The notes beneath the pieces were generated by a model. The model was given only the letters and a program-made list of their open reading frames with translations. It was not told the DNA's origin and searched no databases. Position numbers and translations under genes: made by a program. DNA of 64,000 nt from NCBI GenBank assembly GCA_944321635.1, contig CALULY010000004.1, forward strand, positions 62,001 to 126,000, in the 5' to 3' direction. This document shows positions 35,723 through 45,021 of the stretch, in pieces; the first letter of the stretch is position 1; each line of letters begins with the position of its first letter. The stretch comes from an uncultured Bacteroidaceae bacterium. Lineage in GTDB: Bacteria; Bacteroidota; Bacteroidia; Bacteroidales; Bacteroidaceae.

Positions 35723-37324
35723 CTATACCGTGTTTTTGTGCTTTTCGCGCAATGATTTCATGTAGAAGCCCGGTGTGACGCCCGTCATCTCCTGGAATGC
35801 GTTGTAGAAAGTCGTGCGGGATTTGAACCCAACTCTCAACGCGACCGATTCGAGGGTGTAGCGTTCAGCGTCGGGACTTGCGAAGATGCGCATCGCCTCG
35901 TTCACCCTGTACCCGTTCAAGTACTGGCGGAAGTTCTTGCCGGTCGCCTTGGTGATGGCTTGGGACACGTATGTGTGGTTGGAATGCACGGCAGCCGCCA
36001 GCTTGTTGATGCTGCATTCCGGGTCGCACACCAGACCCGGGTCGTGCATGGCCGCCTCGATGCGGTCAAAAAGCCCGTCCCCCGCGTTGGCGGCATAGTC
36101 CTTGCGCGGGGCTTTGTCGTCGTGTTTGCCGGCTGGCACGCCGCCTTTGAGGGTTGAGATCTCGACGTTCTTCTCGACCAGTACGGTGTAGGCCCTGTTG
36201 AGGTTGCGCTTTTGCCGCCAGATGTACCACAGCCCCGCCGACAGCACCGCAAGCGCGGCGAGCGAAGCATAGATGATGCGCTCGCGTGTCCGTTGCTTTG
36301 TCACCAGTTCCTCTATCTGTTTGTCCGTCTTCGCTATTTCATACAGCCTTTGCGATTGGGTGATGTCGCCGAAGACCCCTGCGTTGAGGATCGAGTCATT
36401 CAACGCCGCATATCTCTTGTAGCAGCCCAGCGCGTCGGCATAGTCGCCCTCCGCCTCGGCAAGGTTGGCCCTTGTCAGCCAGTTGGCCGCAACAATCTTG
36501 AGTGCCCCGTAGTGCCGCGCGAGCGAGTCCGCACGGTGCAGGTAGTTGAGTGCCGAGTCGCGCCGCCCCTCGGCGGTGTAGAGGGCACTTATGTCCGACA
36601 AGTTTTGTATCTCATACTTCGTTTGCCTCAGCCTCCTCGCTTCCCGCAGCGACAAGGACAGGTAGTAGTGGGCCGAGTCATGCCGCCCCGCCCTCAAGTG
36701 CAGCGACGCAAGCGAGTTGTAGATGGCAGCCGAGCGGTCGCTCCCCTGACCCAGGCAGATGTCAAGTGCCTTGCGGAAGCACGCGGATGCACTGTCCAGC
36801 TTGCCGAGTTCTGACATTGCCAGCCCGAGGTTGTTGTAGTAGCCGTCCGCCATCCCCGGGTCGCGGCAAAGGGACAGGGCGCGGGCATAGTAGTCCCTGG
36901 CCATCTCGTACTCGTGGAAGTAATAATATATGTTCCCGATATTGCTGTAAAGCTTGGGAGTCACGACCGTGTCGCCGCATTCCTCCGCCATCCTGAGCCC
37001 GTCAAGCAGGCTGTTGTAGGCATTCTTGTAATCCCCCGCGTTCATGTACAGGATGCCCATGCTGTTGTACGCCGAGATGACGCGCCTGCGCTGTTCCTCA
37101 TCCTCCCCTGCCGGGCGTGTGACGAGCAGGCCATAGCACGCCAGTGCCGTGTCGATCCGGTTGTCGGCAAAACACCTGTCGCCCATCGCCGCCAATTGAT
37201 CGGATGTCATCTCCCTCAGTTCTGACAGCCCTTGTGCTTGCACGGTGTGCCAGAGCAAGGATGCCAGGACAATGAGCAGCGGCATAGGGTGGCGTGTCAT
37301 GTCGTGTGCCTGGATTCTCGTCAT
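35723..37324 (-). CDS. TPR sensor - membrane helix - AraC regulator
   Basis: A protein of 533 residues. The start at 37324 follows a purine-rich AGGAAG; an in-frame ATG at 37300 is the alternative. Signal-like MTRHPMPLLIVLASLLWHTV is followed by TPR helices over about residues 30-340 (for example KLYSNIGNIYYYFHEYEMA, GYYNNLGLAMSELGKLD). One membrane helix lies at about 347-367, then a short coiled linker and a C-terminal AraC-type helix-turn-helix domain (about 425-530). The layout puts the TPR domain in the periplasm and the DNA-binding domain in the cytoplasm, without a histidine kinase. It may control the adjacent adhesin gene, 132 bases downstream; that is inference. Confidence 0.88.
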   Translation of the reverse strand: MTRIQAHDMTRHPMPLLIVLASLLWHTVQAQGLSELREMTSDQLAAMGDRCFADNRIDTALACYGLLVTRPAGEDEEQRRRVISAYNSMGILYMNAGDYKNAYNSLLDGLRMAEECGDTVVTPKLYSNIGNIYYYFHEYEMARDYYARALSLCRDPGMADGYYNNLGLAMSELGKLDSASACFRKALDICLGQGSDRSAAIYNSLASLHLRAGRHDSAHYYLSLSLREARRLRQTKYEIQNLSDISALYTAEGRRDSALNYLHRADSLARHYGALKIVAANWLTRANLAEAEGDYADALGCYKRYAALNDSILNAGVFGDITQSQRLYEIAKTDKQIEELVTKQRTRERIIYASLAALAVLSAGLWYIWRQKRNLNRAYTVLVEKNVEISTLKGGVPAGKHDDKAPRKDYAANAGDGLFDRIEAAMHDPGLVCDPECSINKLAAAVHSNHTYVSQAITKATGKNFRQYLNGYRVNEAMRIFASPDAERYTLESVALRVGFKSRTTFYNAFQEMTGVTPGFYMKSLREKHKNTV

Positions 37325-37482
37325 GCTTCCTGTCTTTTTGCGGCCTGCGGCCGGGGATTGCCTTGCTAAGGTAGGCAAAAAGTAGGCACGGTGTTCACCT
37401 TTCCGTTTCCCCGCCTCGCGTGTCATAGCCCTTGCCACGGGCAGATGGCACTGTGGCAAGGCGCGGAAACCTCCATTTGGCA

Positions 37483-37588
37483 GCAGGAAAAGTCTGTTTT
37501 TAGCTTAAAACTATATATTTTTAGCTTAAGTCTATATGTTTTCAACTTAAAACTACATAGATTTAAGCTAAAAACAGACTTTTCCTGC
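37483..37588. repeat. Intergenic array, family A, with 27-bp perfect inverted ends
   Basis: In the 340-base gap between the AraC gene and the TPR-AraC gene. The left arm 37483-37509 and right arm 37562-37588 are perfect inverted copies of 27 bases. TTTTTAG-type cores start at 37497, 37518 and 37539, 21 bases apart; the last inverted copy lies in the right arm. If transcribed it would form one long hairpin. The rest of the gap has no recognised element. Confidence 0.9.
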
Positions 37589-37664
37589 GCGGCTGGCAGG
37601 TTTTGCGGCTTTGCCGGCAGACAGTCACCTGTCGCAATGGCCGGGTTGGCAGTGCCGCGCCGGC

Positions 37665-38522
37665 TCAGTCGCGCATCTTCTCGCGGTAGGCGGCGGGCGA
37701 GATGCCGCAAATGGATTTGAAGTAGCGGCCGAATGTCGATTGGTCCGGGAATCCGAGTGCGTCGGCAATCTCCTTGGCACTCATCCTCGTGGCGGTGAGG
37801 TAGTGCTTGGCCATCGTCGATGTCACGAGTTTTATCCAGTACATCGCTGGTTGCCCCGACGCTGATTTGATGGTGGCCGAGAAATGGTTGGGGCTGAGGC
37901 TTGCCTGCGCTGCATAGTAGGCGACGGTTCTCTCCGTCTTGCAGTGCTTGACAAGCGACATCATGAACTCGTTGAACAGTGTCGTGTCCGCGCTCCTCTC
38001 ATCTGTCTTGCCTTGTCGTGCCTCGTCGATGATGGCAGACACCGCCTCGGCGGCGTAGGCTTGCGACATCGCGGTGAGTGCCGCCGTGTCAAATTCGTTG
38101 CGCGGTGCATGCTTTCCGGTAGCCACGAGCCTCTGTTTGTCCTCCAGCGCCCTGCCCAGCAGGTCGAGTGTCCCCATGTCCTCGTCACTGAGGGTGAACA
38201 CGGTGCGTTGCCTGATTGCAAGCCTGTCGCGCACGTCCATGCCTCCCACGACGGAAAGCAGGAAGTCGGCGGAGGTCTCGACGAGCAATCCGTCGAAATC
38301 CTCGCTGCATTGCCCGAATTTTAGCAGGGTGTAGGGGAACGAGAGGATGAATGTCCCTCTGGCGATGCGGCACGTGCGGTTCATCAGCTCCGCCCGCGCC
38401 TCGCCGTTGCGGCAAAGGAAAGTGAACAGCCGCTGCATCGACACCAGCCCTTGCATCGCTTCCGCGCGGCCGATGCGTGCTATGCGCACAGGCATGAAGT
38501 CGGTTGTCTTGTCGTCGTCCAT
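37665..38522 (-). CDS. AraC-family transcriptional regulator
   Basis: A protein of 285 residues. The N-terminal about 180 residues look like a cupin-type sensing domain without a clear ligand motif. The C-terminal about 95 residues form the double helix-turn-helix: YYAAQASLSPNHFSATIKSA for the first and MSAKEIADALGFPDQSTFGR YFKSICGISPAAYRE for the second. This type in Bacteroidales (cupin plus AraC) often controls a nearby gene. It is divergent from the activase-like gene with 171 bases between, but is separated from the TPR-AraC gene by a repeat array. Confidence 0.92.
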   Translation of the reverse strand: MDDDKTTDFMPVRIARIGRAEAMQGLVSMQRLFTFLCRNGEARAELMNRTCRIARGTFILSFPYTLLKFGQCSEDFDGLLVETSADFLLSVVGGMDVRDRLAIRQRTVFTLSDEDMGTLDLLGRALEDKQRLVATGKHAPRNEFDTAALTAMSQAYAAEAVSAIIDEARQGKTDERSADTTLFNEFMMSLVKHCKTERTVAYYAAQASLSPNHFSATIKSASGQPAMYWIKLVTSTMAKHYLTATRMSAKEIADALGFPDQSTFGRYFKSICGISPAAYREKMRD

Positions 38523-38643
38523 GCGGTGAAATTAACTAATGTTTTGATGCTTTCAAACAAAATAATAGGTGTGGCGGCTCGTGACAGTTGAAATTGCACA
38601 GTTTACCCCCAATATTGGACTTTATTGTATTGTGACATCGTGG

Positions 38644-38651
38644 TAATTTTG
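38644..38651 (+). promoter_or_regulatory. -7 box of the activase-like gene
   Basis: TAATTTTG fits TAnnTTTG, 42 bases before the ATG at 38694. A TTG-containing stretch (38625-38632) lies upstream but not at standard spacing. Confidence 0.4.
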
Positions 38652-38693
38652 CCCACGGAAACATAATTGATCAAGGGACAAAAAGATTGATTG

Positions 38694-41600
38694 ATGGAAA
38701 GCAGTTTCAGACTGGGGCTTGACATAGGCTCGACTACAATCAAGGCTGTCGTGCTGGATGGCGGAGGAAATGTCGTCTTCACCTCATACGAGCGTCACAA
38801 TGCCCGTGTGCGCGAGGCGTTGTCGTCGCTCCTCGGGCGTGTCTCCACGGTGGCCTCAGAGGCGGTTGTCCATTTGACCGGATCGGTGGCCATGGGTGTC
38901 GCCGAGCGTTGCGGGCTGCCTTTCGTGCAGGAGGTGGTGGCCGCCACCAATTATGTCCGCGCCAACCACGCGGAAGTCTCGACGATGATAGACATTGGCG
39001 GCGAAGACGCCAAGGTGGTGTTCATTGACAAAGGCGAAGTGTCAGACCTCCGCATGAACGGCAATTGTGCCGGCGGGACGGGGGCTTTCATCGACCAGAT
39101 GGCGATACTGCTTGGCGTGACCACGGCAGAGCTTGACGCGCTGGCGGCAAAGGCTGCAAGGACGTGGCCCGTCGCGTCGCGCTGCGGGGTGTTCGGCAAG
39201 ACGGACATACAAAACCTTATCTCCAAGAATGTGCCAAAGGAAGAGATAGCCGCGTCAATCTTCCATGCCGTCGCAGTGCAGGTTGTCGTGACGCTGGCGC
39301 ACGGATGCGAAATCAAAGCCCCCGTGATGCTTTGCGGCGGGCCGCTGTCATTCCTGTCAGGACTGCGCAAGGCATTCGCGGACTATCTGAAGATCCCGGC
39401 CGATGGGATGTTCGCTCCTGTCGACAGCCACCTTGTCCCGGCCTGGGGGGCGGCGTTGGCGGACGACGGGGCGGCGGCCGTGCGTCTGGATGCGTTGCGG
39501 GCCAATGTCATGGCATCGCTCGACGGAGTGCAAATCGCCAAGGGCAGCCTCGATCCCATCTTTGCCAGCGACGATGAGTATGCGGGCTGGCAGGCGAGGA
39601 TTTCCGCCCATGCCGTCAAGACCAGAGCACTTCGTCCCGGAAAAGAACGCGTGACGATAGGCATAGATTCCGGTTCGACGACCACCAAGGTGGTGGTGTT
39701 GGGCGAGGATGATGAGATGCTGTTCTCCTACTACCGCCCCAACGAGGGCAATCCTGTCGGTGCTGTCGAGGAAGGCTTGCGCCTTTTCCAGCGGCAATGT
39801 GAGGAGGCAGGGACGGAAGCAATCGTCACAGGCAGCTGTTCCACGGGCTATGGCGAGGACTTGATACGTGCCGCATTCTGCCTTGATGAGGGGATTGTGG
39901 AGACGATGGCGCACTACACGGCCGCGAGGCACTTGGCCAAGGACGTGTCATTCATCCTTGACATCGGGGGGCAGGACATGAAGGCCATGTTCGTCGAGGG
40001 CGGTGTCGTCAACCGCATAGAGATCAACGAAGCCTGTTCCTCTGGTTGCGGCTCGTTCATCGAGACATTCGCCAAGTCGCTCGGCGTGACGGTGCAGGAA
40101 TTTGCCTCCATGGCCTGCCATGCGGCGCATCCTTGCGACCTCGGCACGCGTTGCACCGTGTTCATGAATTCCAAGGTGAAGCAGGCTTTGAGGGAAGGCG
40201 CGACGATGGGGGACATTGCAGCGGGGCTTTCCTACTCGGTTGTCAAAAACTGCCTTTACAAGGTCTTGAAACTGAAAAGCACCTCTGAGCTCGGCACGAG
40301 CATTGTCGTGCAGGGCGGCACGATGAGGAACGACTCTGTCGTCCGTGCCTTTGAGAAGGTTGTCGGCGTGCAGGTGGCGCGGACAGACCATCCCGAACTG
40401 ATGGGGGCGGTGGGTTGTGCCATCCATGCACGGCGTTTCGCCTCTTCGGCCAGCGTGCCAGAGCTGCTTGACCGCTCGTCGTGCACGGTGGCGTACCGTC
40501 AATGCCACGGTTGCGAGAATTGCTGTCAGATCTCCGTCTACCGTTTCGCTGGCGGTGGCACTTATTATTCCAGCAACAGGTGCGAGAGGGTGTTCAACAA
40601 CAAGGGGCGCAACGGGGTTAAGGGTGCTAACGCTTACGCCGACAAGCTCGCCCTGCTGTTTGACCGCAAGGGATGCGACGTGCCGTCCAAGGGGAGGATT
40701 GGTATCCCGCGTTGCTTGAATATATATGAAGAGTATCCCTTCTGGCACGCATTGTTCACCCATTGCGGCATAGAGGTGGTGTTGTCAGCCCCGTCAGGTT
40801 TCGCGTCCTACGAGGCCAAGGCAAACCTTGTCATGTCCGACAACATCTGTTTCCCCGCCAAGCTCGTGCACAGCCACATCGATGACTTGGAGAGGCGCGG
40901 CGTTGACCGCATCTTCATGCCGTTTGTGGTGTTTGAAAAGCTCGAAGGGGGGCAGAATTCCTACAATTGCCCGATAGTGACAGGCTATTCGCAAGTAGTG
41001 AAAAACGTGCAGGAGACCGCCGTACCGGTCGATTCGCCGGCAATTAACTTCAAGGACAAGCGGTTGTTGCGCCGGCAGTGCCGGGACTATCTGGCAGGGT
41101 GGGGCGTTGATGGCAAGGAGGCAGACAGTGCTTTTGACGCGGCATCCGAGGCTATGGATGATTTTGAGGCACGGATTGCGGCGCGTGACAAGGAGATATT
41201 GTCGCAAAGCTCTTCAGCCGGACGCATGACAGTGCTGCTTGCCGGCCGTCCCTACCACTCTGACGAACTGATACAACACCGCCTGTCCGACATGATTGCC
41301 GCCATGGGGGTGGATGTAATCACTGATGACATCGTGAGGGGCGAGAGCATAGACCTCGATGACACGCACTTCGTGCCGCAATGGGCTTATGCCAACCGCA
41401 TCCTCAAGGCGGCCAAATGGGCTGCGATGCAGGGCGCGGACGTGCAATTCATGGAGATGACATCATTCGGGTGCGGTCCTGATGCTTTCCTGACAGACGA
41501 AGTGCGCTCGTTGCTTGCACGTCACGGCAAGGCACTCACGTTGCTCAAGATAGATGATGTGAGCAATGTCGGCTCTCTCAAGCTGCGTGTCCGCTCGGCA

Positions 41601-42899
41601 ATCGAGAGCCTGCGGTTGTCTGCATCTGATGCAAGGCACGTGGACTTGCCATTTGTGACGACACCGCCCTTTATGAAAGGCGACCGCCGCCGCAAGATCA
41701 TCGCTCCGTTTTTCACTCCTTTCATCTCTCCGCTCATACCCCCTTTGATGGGCTTGGCAGGCTATGACGTGGACAATCTGCCGATGAGCGACGCAGCATC
41801 GTGCGATTGGGGGCTTAGGTACGCCAACAACGAGGTCTGCTATCCTGCCACGTTGATTGTTGGCGACGTCGTTAAGGCGTTCAAGGAGGGACGCTATGAC
41901 CCTGCCACTACGGCCGTGGCCATCACACAGACGGGGGGACAGTGCCGTGCGTCCAACTACATAGCTTTGATAAAGAATGCCCTTGCCGAATCGGGTTATG
42001 CCAACGTGCCAGTCGTCTCGCTCACATTCGGTTCGGGGCTGGGCAACCTGCAACCGGGGTTCTGCATCAATTGGTTCAAGATAATGCCTGTCGTGCTCAC
42101 TTCCTTGTTGTACAGTGACTGCATCGCCAAGTTCTACAACGCGACGGTCGTCCGTGAGCGGCACAGGGGCATTGCTGCCGCTCTCAGGGACAAATGGCTT
42201 GCCGCAGCAGCCGTGCCCATCTCGCACAATTCGTCGGACGAATTGCTGCGGATGCTCGCAAGTGCCGCTGCCGAGTTTGACTCTGCCGCTCTCGACGGTG
42301 AGAGGCCGAGGGTGGGGATTGTCGGGGAAATCTACCTCAAGTTCAATCCTTTCGCTCAAAAGAACGTTTGCGAGTGGCTCACAGACCGTGGCATAGAGGT
42401 CGTGCCGCCGCTCTTGACCGACTTTTTCCTCCAGAGTTTCGTCAATTTGAAAGTGAAGCAAGACAGCGGGATGTCGCACAAACGTGTCCCTGACAAGCTG
42501 ATCGGGTGGATATATGGCCTGGTGCGCCGCCGTGTGGCAAGGGTTGATGCCATCGCCTCGGCTTTCCGCCATTACACGCCATTCAGGGACATCTTTGAGG
42601 AATCGGGTGAAGCCGCCAAGGTCGTCACCCTCAATGCCCAGTTTGGCGAGGGGTGGGTCTTGCCCGGGGAAGTGATGTCCCTCTCGCGGCAAGGAGTGGA
42701 TCACGTCATCAGTCTCCAGCCTTTTGGTTGCATCGCCAACCACATCATCTCAAAAGGCGTTGAGCGGCGCATCCGGCAACTCTGCCCGTCGATGAAGATG
42801 CTCTCCCTTGACTTTGACAGCGGGGTCAGCGAGGTCAACGTCATCAACCGCCTGCTGCTGTTTGTCGATGGGTTGAAGAAGAAAGGGGAAGTGGGGTAG
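38694..42899 (+). CDS. Acyl-CoA dehydratase activase-related protein (BadF/BadG type, fused)
   Basis: A protein of 1401 residues starting at ATG 38694; the TTG one codon earlier is less likely. It has two tandem ASKHA ATPase domains, each opening with a phosphate loop (LGLDIGSTTIKAVVLDGG, then IGIDSGSTTTKVVVLGED near residue 320). Each contains a Cys segment that in the family binds a shared 4Fe-4S cluster (NGNCAGGTGAFIDQ and EACSSGCGSFIETF). A DUF2229-like region (about 670-900) and a HgdB-like C-terminal region follow. Such fused proteins are widespread in anaerobes and their reaction is not firmly known; single-domain relatives activate 2-hydroxyacyl-CoA dehydratases. No dehydratase subunit genes are nearby. 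It is divergent from the AraC gene. Confidence 0.9.
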   Translation: MESSFRLGLDIGSTTIKAVVLDGGGNVVFTSYERHNARVREALSSLLGRVSTVASEAVVHLTGSVAMGVAERCGLPFVQEVVAATNYVRANHAEVSTMIDIGGEDAKVVFIDKGEVSDLRMNGNCAGGTGAFIDQMAILLGVTTAELDALAAKAARTWPVASRCGVFGKTDIQNLISKNVPKEEIAASIFHAVAVQVVVTLAHGCEIKAPVMLCGGPLSFLSGLRKAFADYLKIPADGMFAPVDSHLVPAWGAALADDGAAAVRLDALRANVMASLDGVQIAKGSLDPIFASDDEYAGWQARISAHAVKTRALRPGKERVTIGIDSGSTTTKVVVLGEDDEMLFSYYRPNEGNPVGAVEEGLRLFQRQCEEAGTEAIVTGSCSTGYGEDLIRAAFCLDEGIVETMAHYTAARHLAKDVSFILDIGGQDMKAMFVEGGVVNRIEINEACSSGCGSFIETFAKSLGVTVQEFASMACHAAHPCDLGTRCTVFMNSKVKQALREGATMGDIAAGLSYSVVKNCLYKVLKLKSTSELGTSIVVQGGTMRNDSVVRAFEKVVGVQVARTDHPELMGAVGCAIHARRFASSASVPELLDRSSCTVAYRQCHGCENCCQISVYRFAGGGTYYSSNRCERVFNNKGRNGVKGANAYADKLALLFDRKGCDVPSKGRIGIPRCLNIYEEYPFWHALFTHCGIEVVLSAPSGFASYEAKANLVMSDNICFPAKLVHSHIDDLERRGVDRIFMPFVVFEKLEGGQNSYNCPIVTGYSQVVKNVQETAVPVDSPAINFKDKRLLRRQCRDYLAGWGVDGKEADSAFDAASEAMDDFEARIAARDKEILSQSSSAGRMTVLLAGRPYHSDELIQHRLSDMIAAMGVDVITDDIVRGESIDLDDTHFVPQWAYANRILKAAKWAAMQGADVQFMEMTSFGCGPDAFLTDEVRSLLARHGKALTLLKIDDVSNVGSLKLRVRSAIESLRLSASDARHVDLPFVTTPPFMKGDRRRKIIAPFFTPFISPLIPPLMGLAGYDVDNLPMSDAASCDWGLRYANNEVCYPATLIVGDVVKAFKEGRYDPATTAVAITQTGGQCRASNYIALIKNALAESGYANVPVVSLTFGSGLGNLQPGFCINWFKIMPVVLTSLLYSDCIAKFYNATVVRERHRGIAAALRDKWLAAAAVPISHNSSDELLRMLASAAAEFDSAALDGERPRVGIVGEIYLKFNPFAQKNVCEWLTDRGIEVVPPLLTDFFLQSFVNLKVKQDSGMSHKRVPDKLIGWIYGLVRRRVARVDAIASAFRHYTPFRDIFEESGEAAKVVTLNAQFGEGWVLPGEVMSLSRQGVDHVISLQPFGCIANHIISKGVERRIRQLCPSMKMLSLDFDSGVSEVNVINRLLLFVDGLKKKGEVG

Positions 42900-43107
42900 T
42901 GTCTGATGTGAGAAGAGTTAAAATGCAATGTTCTATTGATAATAGATTTGGTAGTATATATTATTGCAAATAGTAAATCAAAAATCTATTTACCATAGCA
43001 ACGGGAGGCAAAGAGTATTTAGAGAAAAATAACGGGAACAACCGTACTCGAATTAATTGTTTTGATCTCGTTGAGCTTTGTTCACAACAACCTTAAAAGC
43101 AGCCATT

Positions 43108-43682
43108 ATGAAATGGTTGTTTATAATTACCATATTGTCCCTCCTTGCCTATCCTCTTCTTGCCCAGGAGCCGACATTCTGCGAGATGCGGCACGATAAA
43201 TCGACGCGCGGCATCGATTTAGCATCAAATTGATTGGTAGCCCAGGAGGTGCTTGCAGCATTGTCAATGGCAGCGACTATGTATATGGCGCATTGGGTGG
43301 CGAGATGACACTTGGCTACCGTGTGAACAAGGCATTCACGGCAGGCATCGGGTTTGATTATGTCAATGCATGGAACAAGGCGGATTATGGCACTGGGTTT
43401 ACCTCGGCTTTTATCTATATGAAAGTCAATTTCAAGGAGAAGAAGAGGTTTACGCCATACGTTTCATTGAATTTTGGTTACGATGTGCTGTCTACGATGG
43501 AGAGTGGATTGTCGGAACGAGGTGACATTTACGTTGACGACCCATCTTATTTCATCATTACTCCGGCTGGCGGCCTCGACTTCCCCCTCAAACGTGGTGG
43601 GACGACCTTTGTCGAGGCACGGTTTGACTACGGAGTGAGTTATATGTACATGCCATCACTGGCGGTGGGCTATACGTTCTAA
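43108..43682 (+). pseudogene. Outer-membrane beta-barrel protein, copy 1, frameshifted
   Basis: Signal peptide MKWLFIITILSLLAYPLLAQ starts at 43108 and continues EPTFCEMRHDKSTRGID, then stops at 43232. Re-reading one base near 43218 gives FSIKLIGSPGGACSIVNG and a complete barrel ending LAVGYTF, a terminal Phe strand. Without the shift, only a 150-residue piece from an internal ATG (43230) would remain and would lack a signal. The gene body is richer in AT than the surroundings. It is about 190 codons long once repaired, a small eight-strand-type barrel. The closest relative is the next gene. Confidence 0.7.
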
Positions 43683-43693
43683 ATGGATGAATC

Positions 43694-44283
43694 ATGCGGA
43701 GGGTTTTGTTTGCACTGCTCACGCTTTTGCCTCTGTCACTCCTTGCCGGTGAGCCGACTTTTAGAGAGATGCGTCGGGATAAGTCGACGCGTGGAGTGTG
43801 GACTTCAGCTTAAAGGCCATAGTCAGCCCGGGAGGTTTCCATGATGTCTACAATGCAAAAGGCTATGTGTCGTGGGGTGCAGGCGGTGAGGCCGTCTTGC
43901 GTTATAGGCTTAACAAAGCATTTTCGTTTGGGGTCGGGCTTAACTGCATCGTTGCAGAGTTTAATCATAGTGACAACGGGGTTGGCAGCTCTTCGCTTTT
44001 CCTAAACATGAAAGTCAATTTCAAGGAGAAACGCAAGTTCACACCATATATGTCATTGAGTTTTGGATTTGATTGGTATGATATGTTGGCGAATAGTTTT
44101 GGGGAAACAATTTGGACAAATCCCACTGGAGTGTATGCAAAAAATCCATTTTCAATGATACTTACCCCGGCTGGCGGTCTCGACTTCCCTTTGCGGCACG
44201 GGACGGCATTCGTCGAGGCACGGTTTGACTACCGCATCACGGACCTTTATCTCCCGTCATTTGCGGTGGGTTATACTTTTTGA
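43694..44283 (+). pseudogene. Outer-membrane beta-barrel protein, copy 2, frameshifted at the same point
   Basis: Signal peptide MRRVLFALLTLLPLSLLAG is followed by EPTFREMRRDKSTRGV, after which the frame stops. Removing two bases or re-reading one near 43797 gives VDFSLKAIVSPGG and a barrel ending FAVGYTF. The two copies are tandem duplicates: MKVNFKEKKRFTPYVSL against MKVNFKEKRKFTPYMSL, and the ending TPAGGLDFP in both. The break falls at the same codon as in copy 1, but the local bases differ. A bidirectional terminator follows at 44286. Confidence 0.7.
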
Positions 44284-44285
44284 GC

Positions 44286-44332
44286 AAAGCACGATCGGGC
44301 GGCCAATCTGATTGGCCGCCCGATCGCTTTGT
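44286..44332. terminator. Bidirectional terminator
   Basis: A perfect 16-bp stem (44292-44307 with 44311-44326) and a 3-base loop, with AAAGC before and CTTTG after. It separates barrel copy 2 from the convergent flavodoxin-fold gene. Confidence 0.85.
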
Positions 44333-44346
44333 GTGCCGCCTTGCGT

Positions 44347-44961
44347 TCAGCGGACGAAGTTGGTCTTGATTTTCTTCTCCGGCACTGGGGGTTGTTGGCC
44401 GCCTTGGTGCAGGCTCTTGAGCAGCCAAGCCATGTTGCGGCCGAGGATGCGCATGGTCTGCAGTCCCTCGGCATCTTGCTCCACCTCGCCGGGTGTGGCA
44501 CCGTGCACGTTGTTCCAGTAGTTTGATGAGACGACGGGCATATTGGTGATGGTGAAGTATTTGTTCAACCTATCGAAATTGGCACTGGCACCGCTGCGAC
44601 GGCAGACTGCAACGGATGCTGCGGGCTTGTATTGCAGTACGTCCGAAGCCGAATAAAACAGACGGTCAAGCAGTGCGCACAGCGAACCGTTTGGCCCTGC
44701 GTAGTAGGTCGGCGAACCCACTACCAACCCATCGGCCGCCTCGGCCTTGGCACGGACGGTCTCATAGAGCTCGTCGCCCATCGCGCACCGTCCCGTGTCC
44801 TTGCACTGCCCGCAGGCGATGCAACCCTGCACGGCGCGTGTGCCGATGTTGATGACCTCGGTCTCGATGCCGCACTCGTTGAGGGCGGACGCGACCTCTG
44901 ACAATGCCCTGCGTGTGTTGCCGTTGCGGCGCGGGCTGCCGTTGATGAGTAGTACTTTCAT
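44347..44961 (-). CDS. Flavodoxin-fold NAD(P)H-dependent oxidoreductase
   Basis: A protein of 204 residues. It starts MKVLLINGSPRRNGNTRRAL, the FMN phosphate loop of the NADPH-dependent FMN reductase/iron-sulfur flavoprotein group, and has VVGSPTYYAGPNGSLCALLD. A cysteine cluster CIACGQCKDTGRC (about residues 47-59) could bind an iron-sulfur cluster, as in archaeal-type iron-sulfur flavoproteins. It is cytoplasmic and probably passes electrons to an unknown acceptor. It is 60 bases downstream of the amidase gene; the link between the two is unclear. Confidence 0.88.
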   Translation of the reverse strand: MKVLLINGSPRRNGNTRRALSEVASALNECGIETEVINIGTRAVQGCIACGQCKDTGRCAMGDELYETVRAKAEAADGLVVGSPTYYAGPNGSLCALLDRLFYSASDVLQYKPAASVAVCRRSGASANFDRLNKYFTITNMPVVSSNYWNNVHGATPGEVEQDAEGLQTMRILGRNMAWLLKSLHQGGQQPPVPEKKIKTNFVR

Positions 44962-45021
44962 AAGCTCGATTATTTGTTGTTCCCCCTCGGGGATGTTGTC
45001 GCAAGCAATGGCGGCGTGCGG

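Noticed and set aside
42900-43107. Additional repeat array upstream of the tandem barrel genes
   Set aside because: The stretch is AT-rich with a 9-base inverted match (AATAGATTT), but has no 21-22 bp phase.
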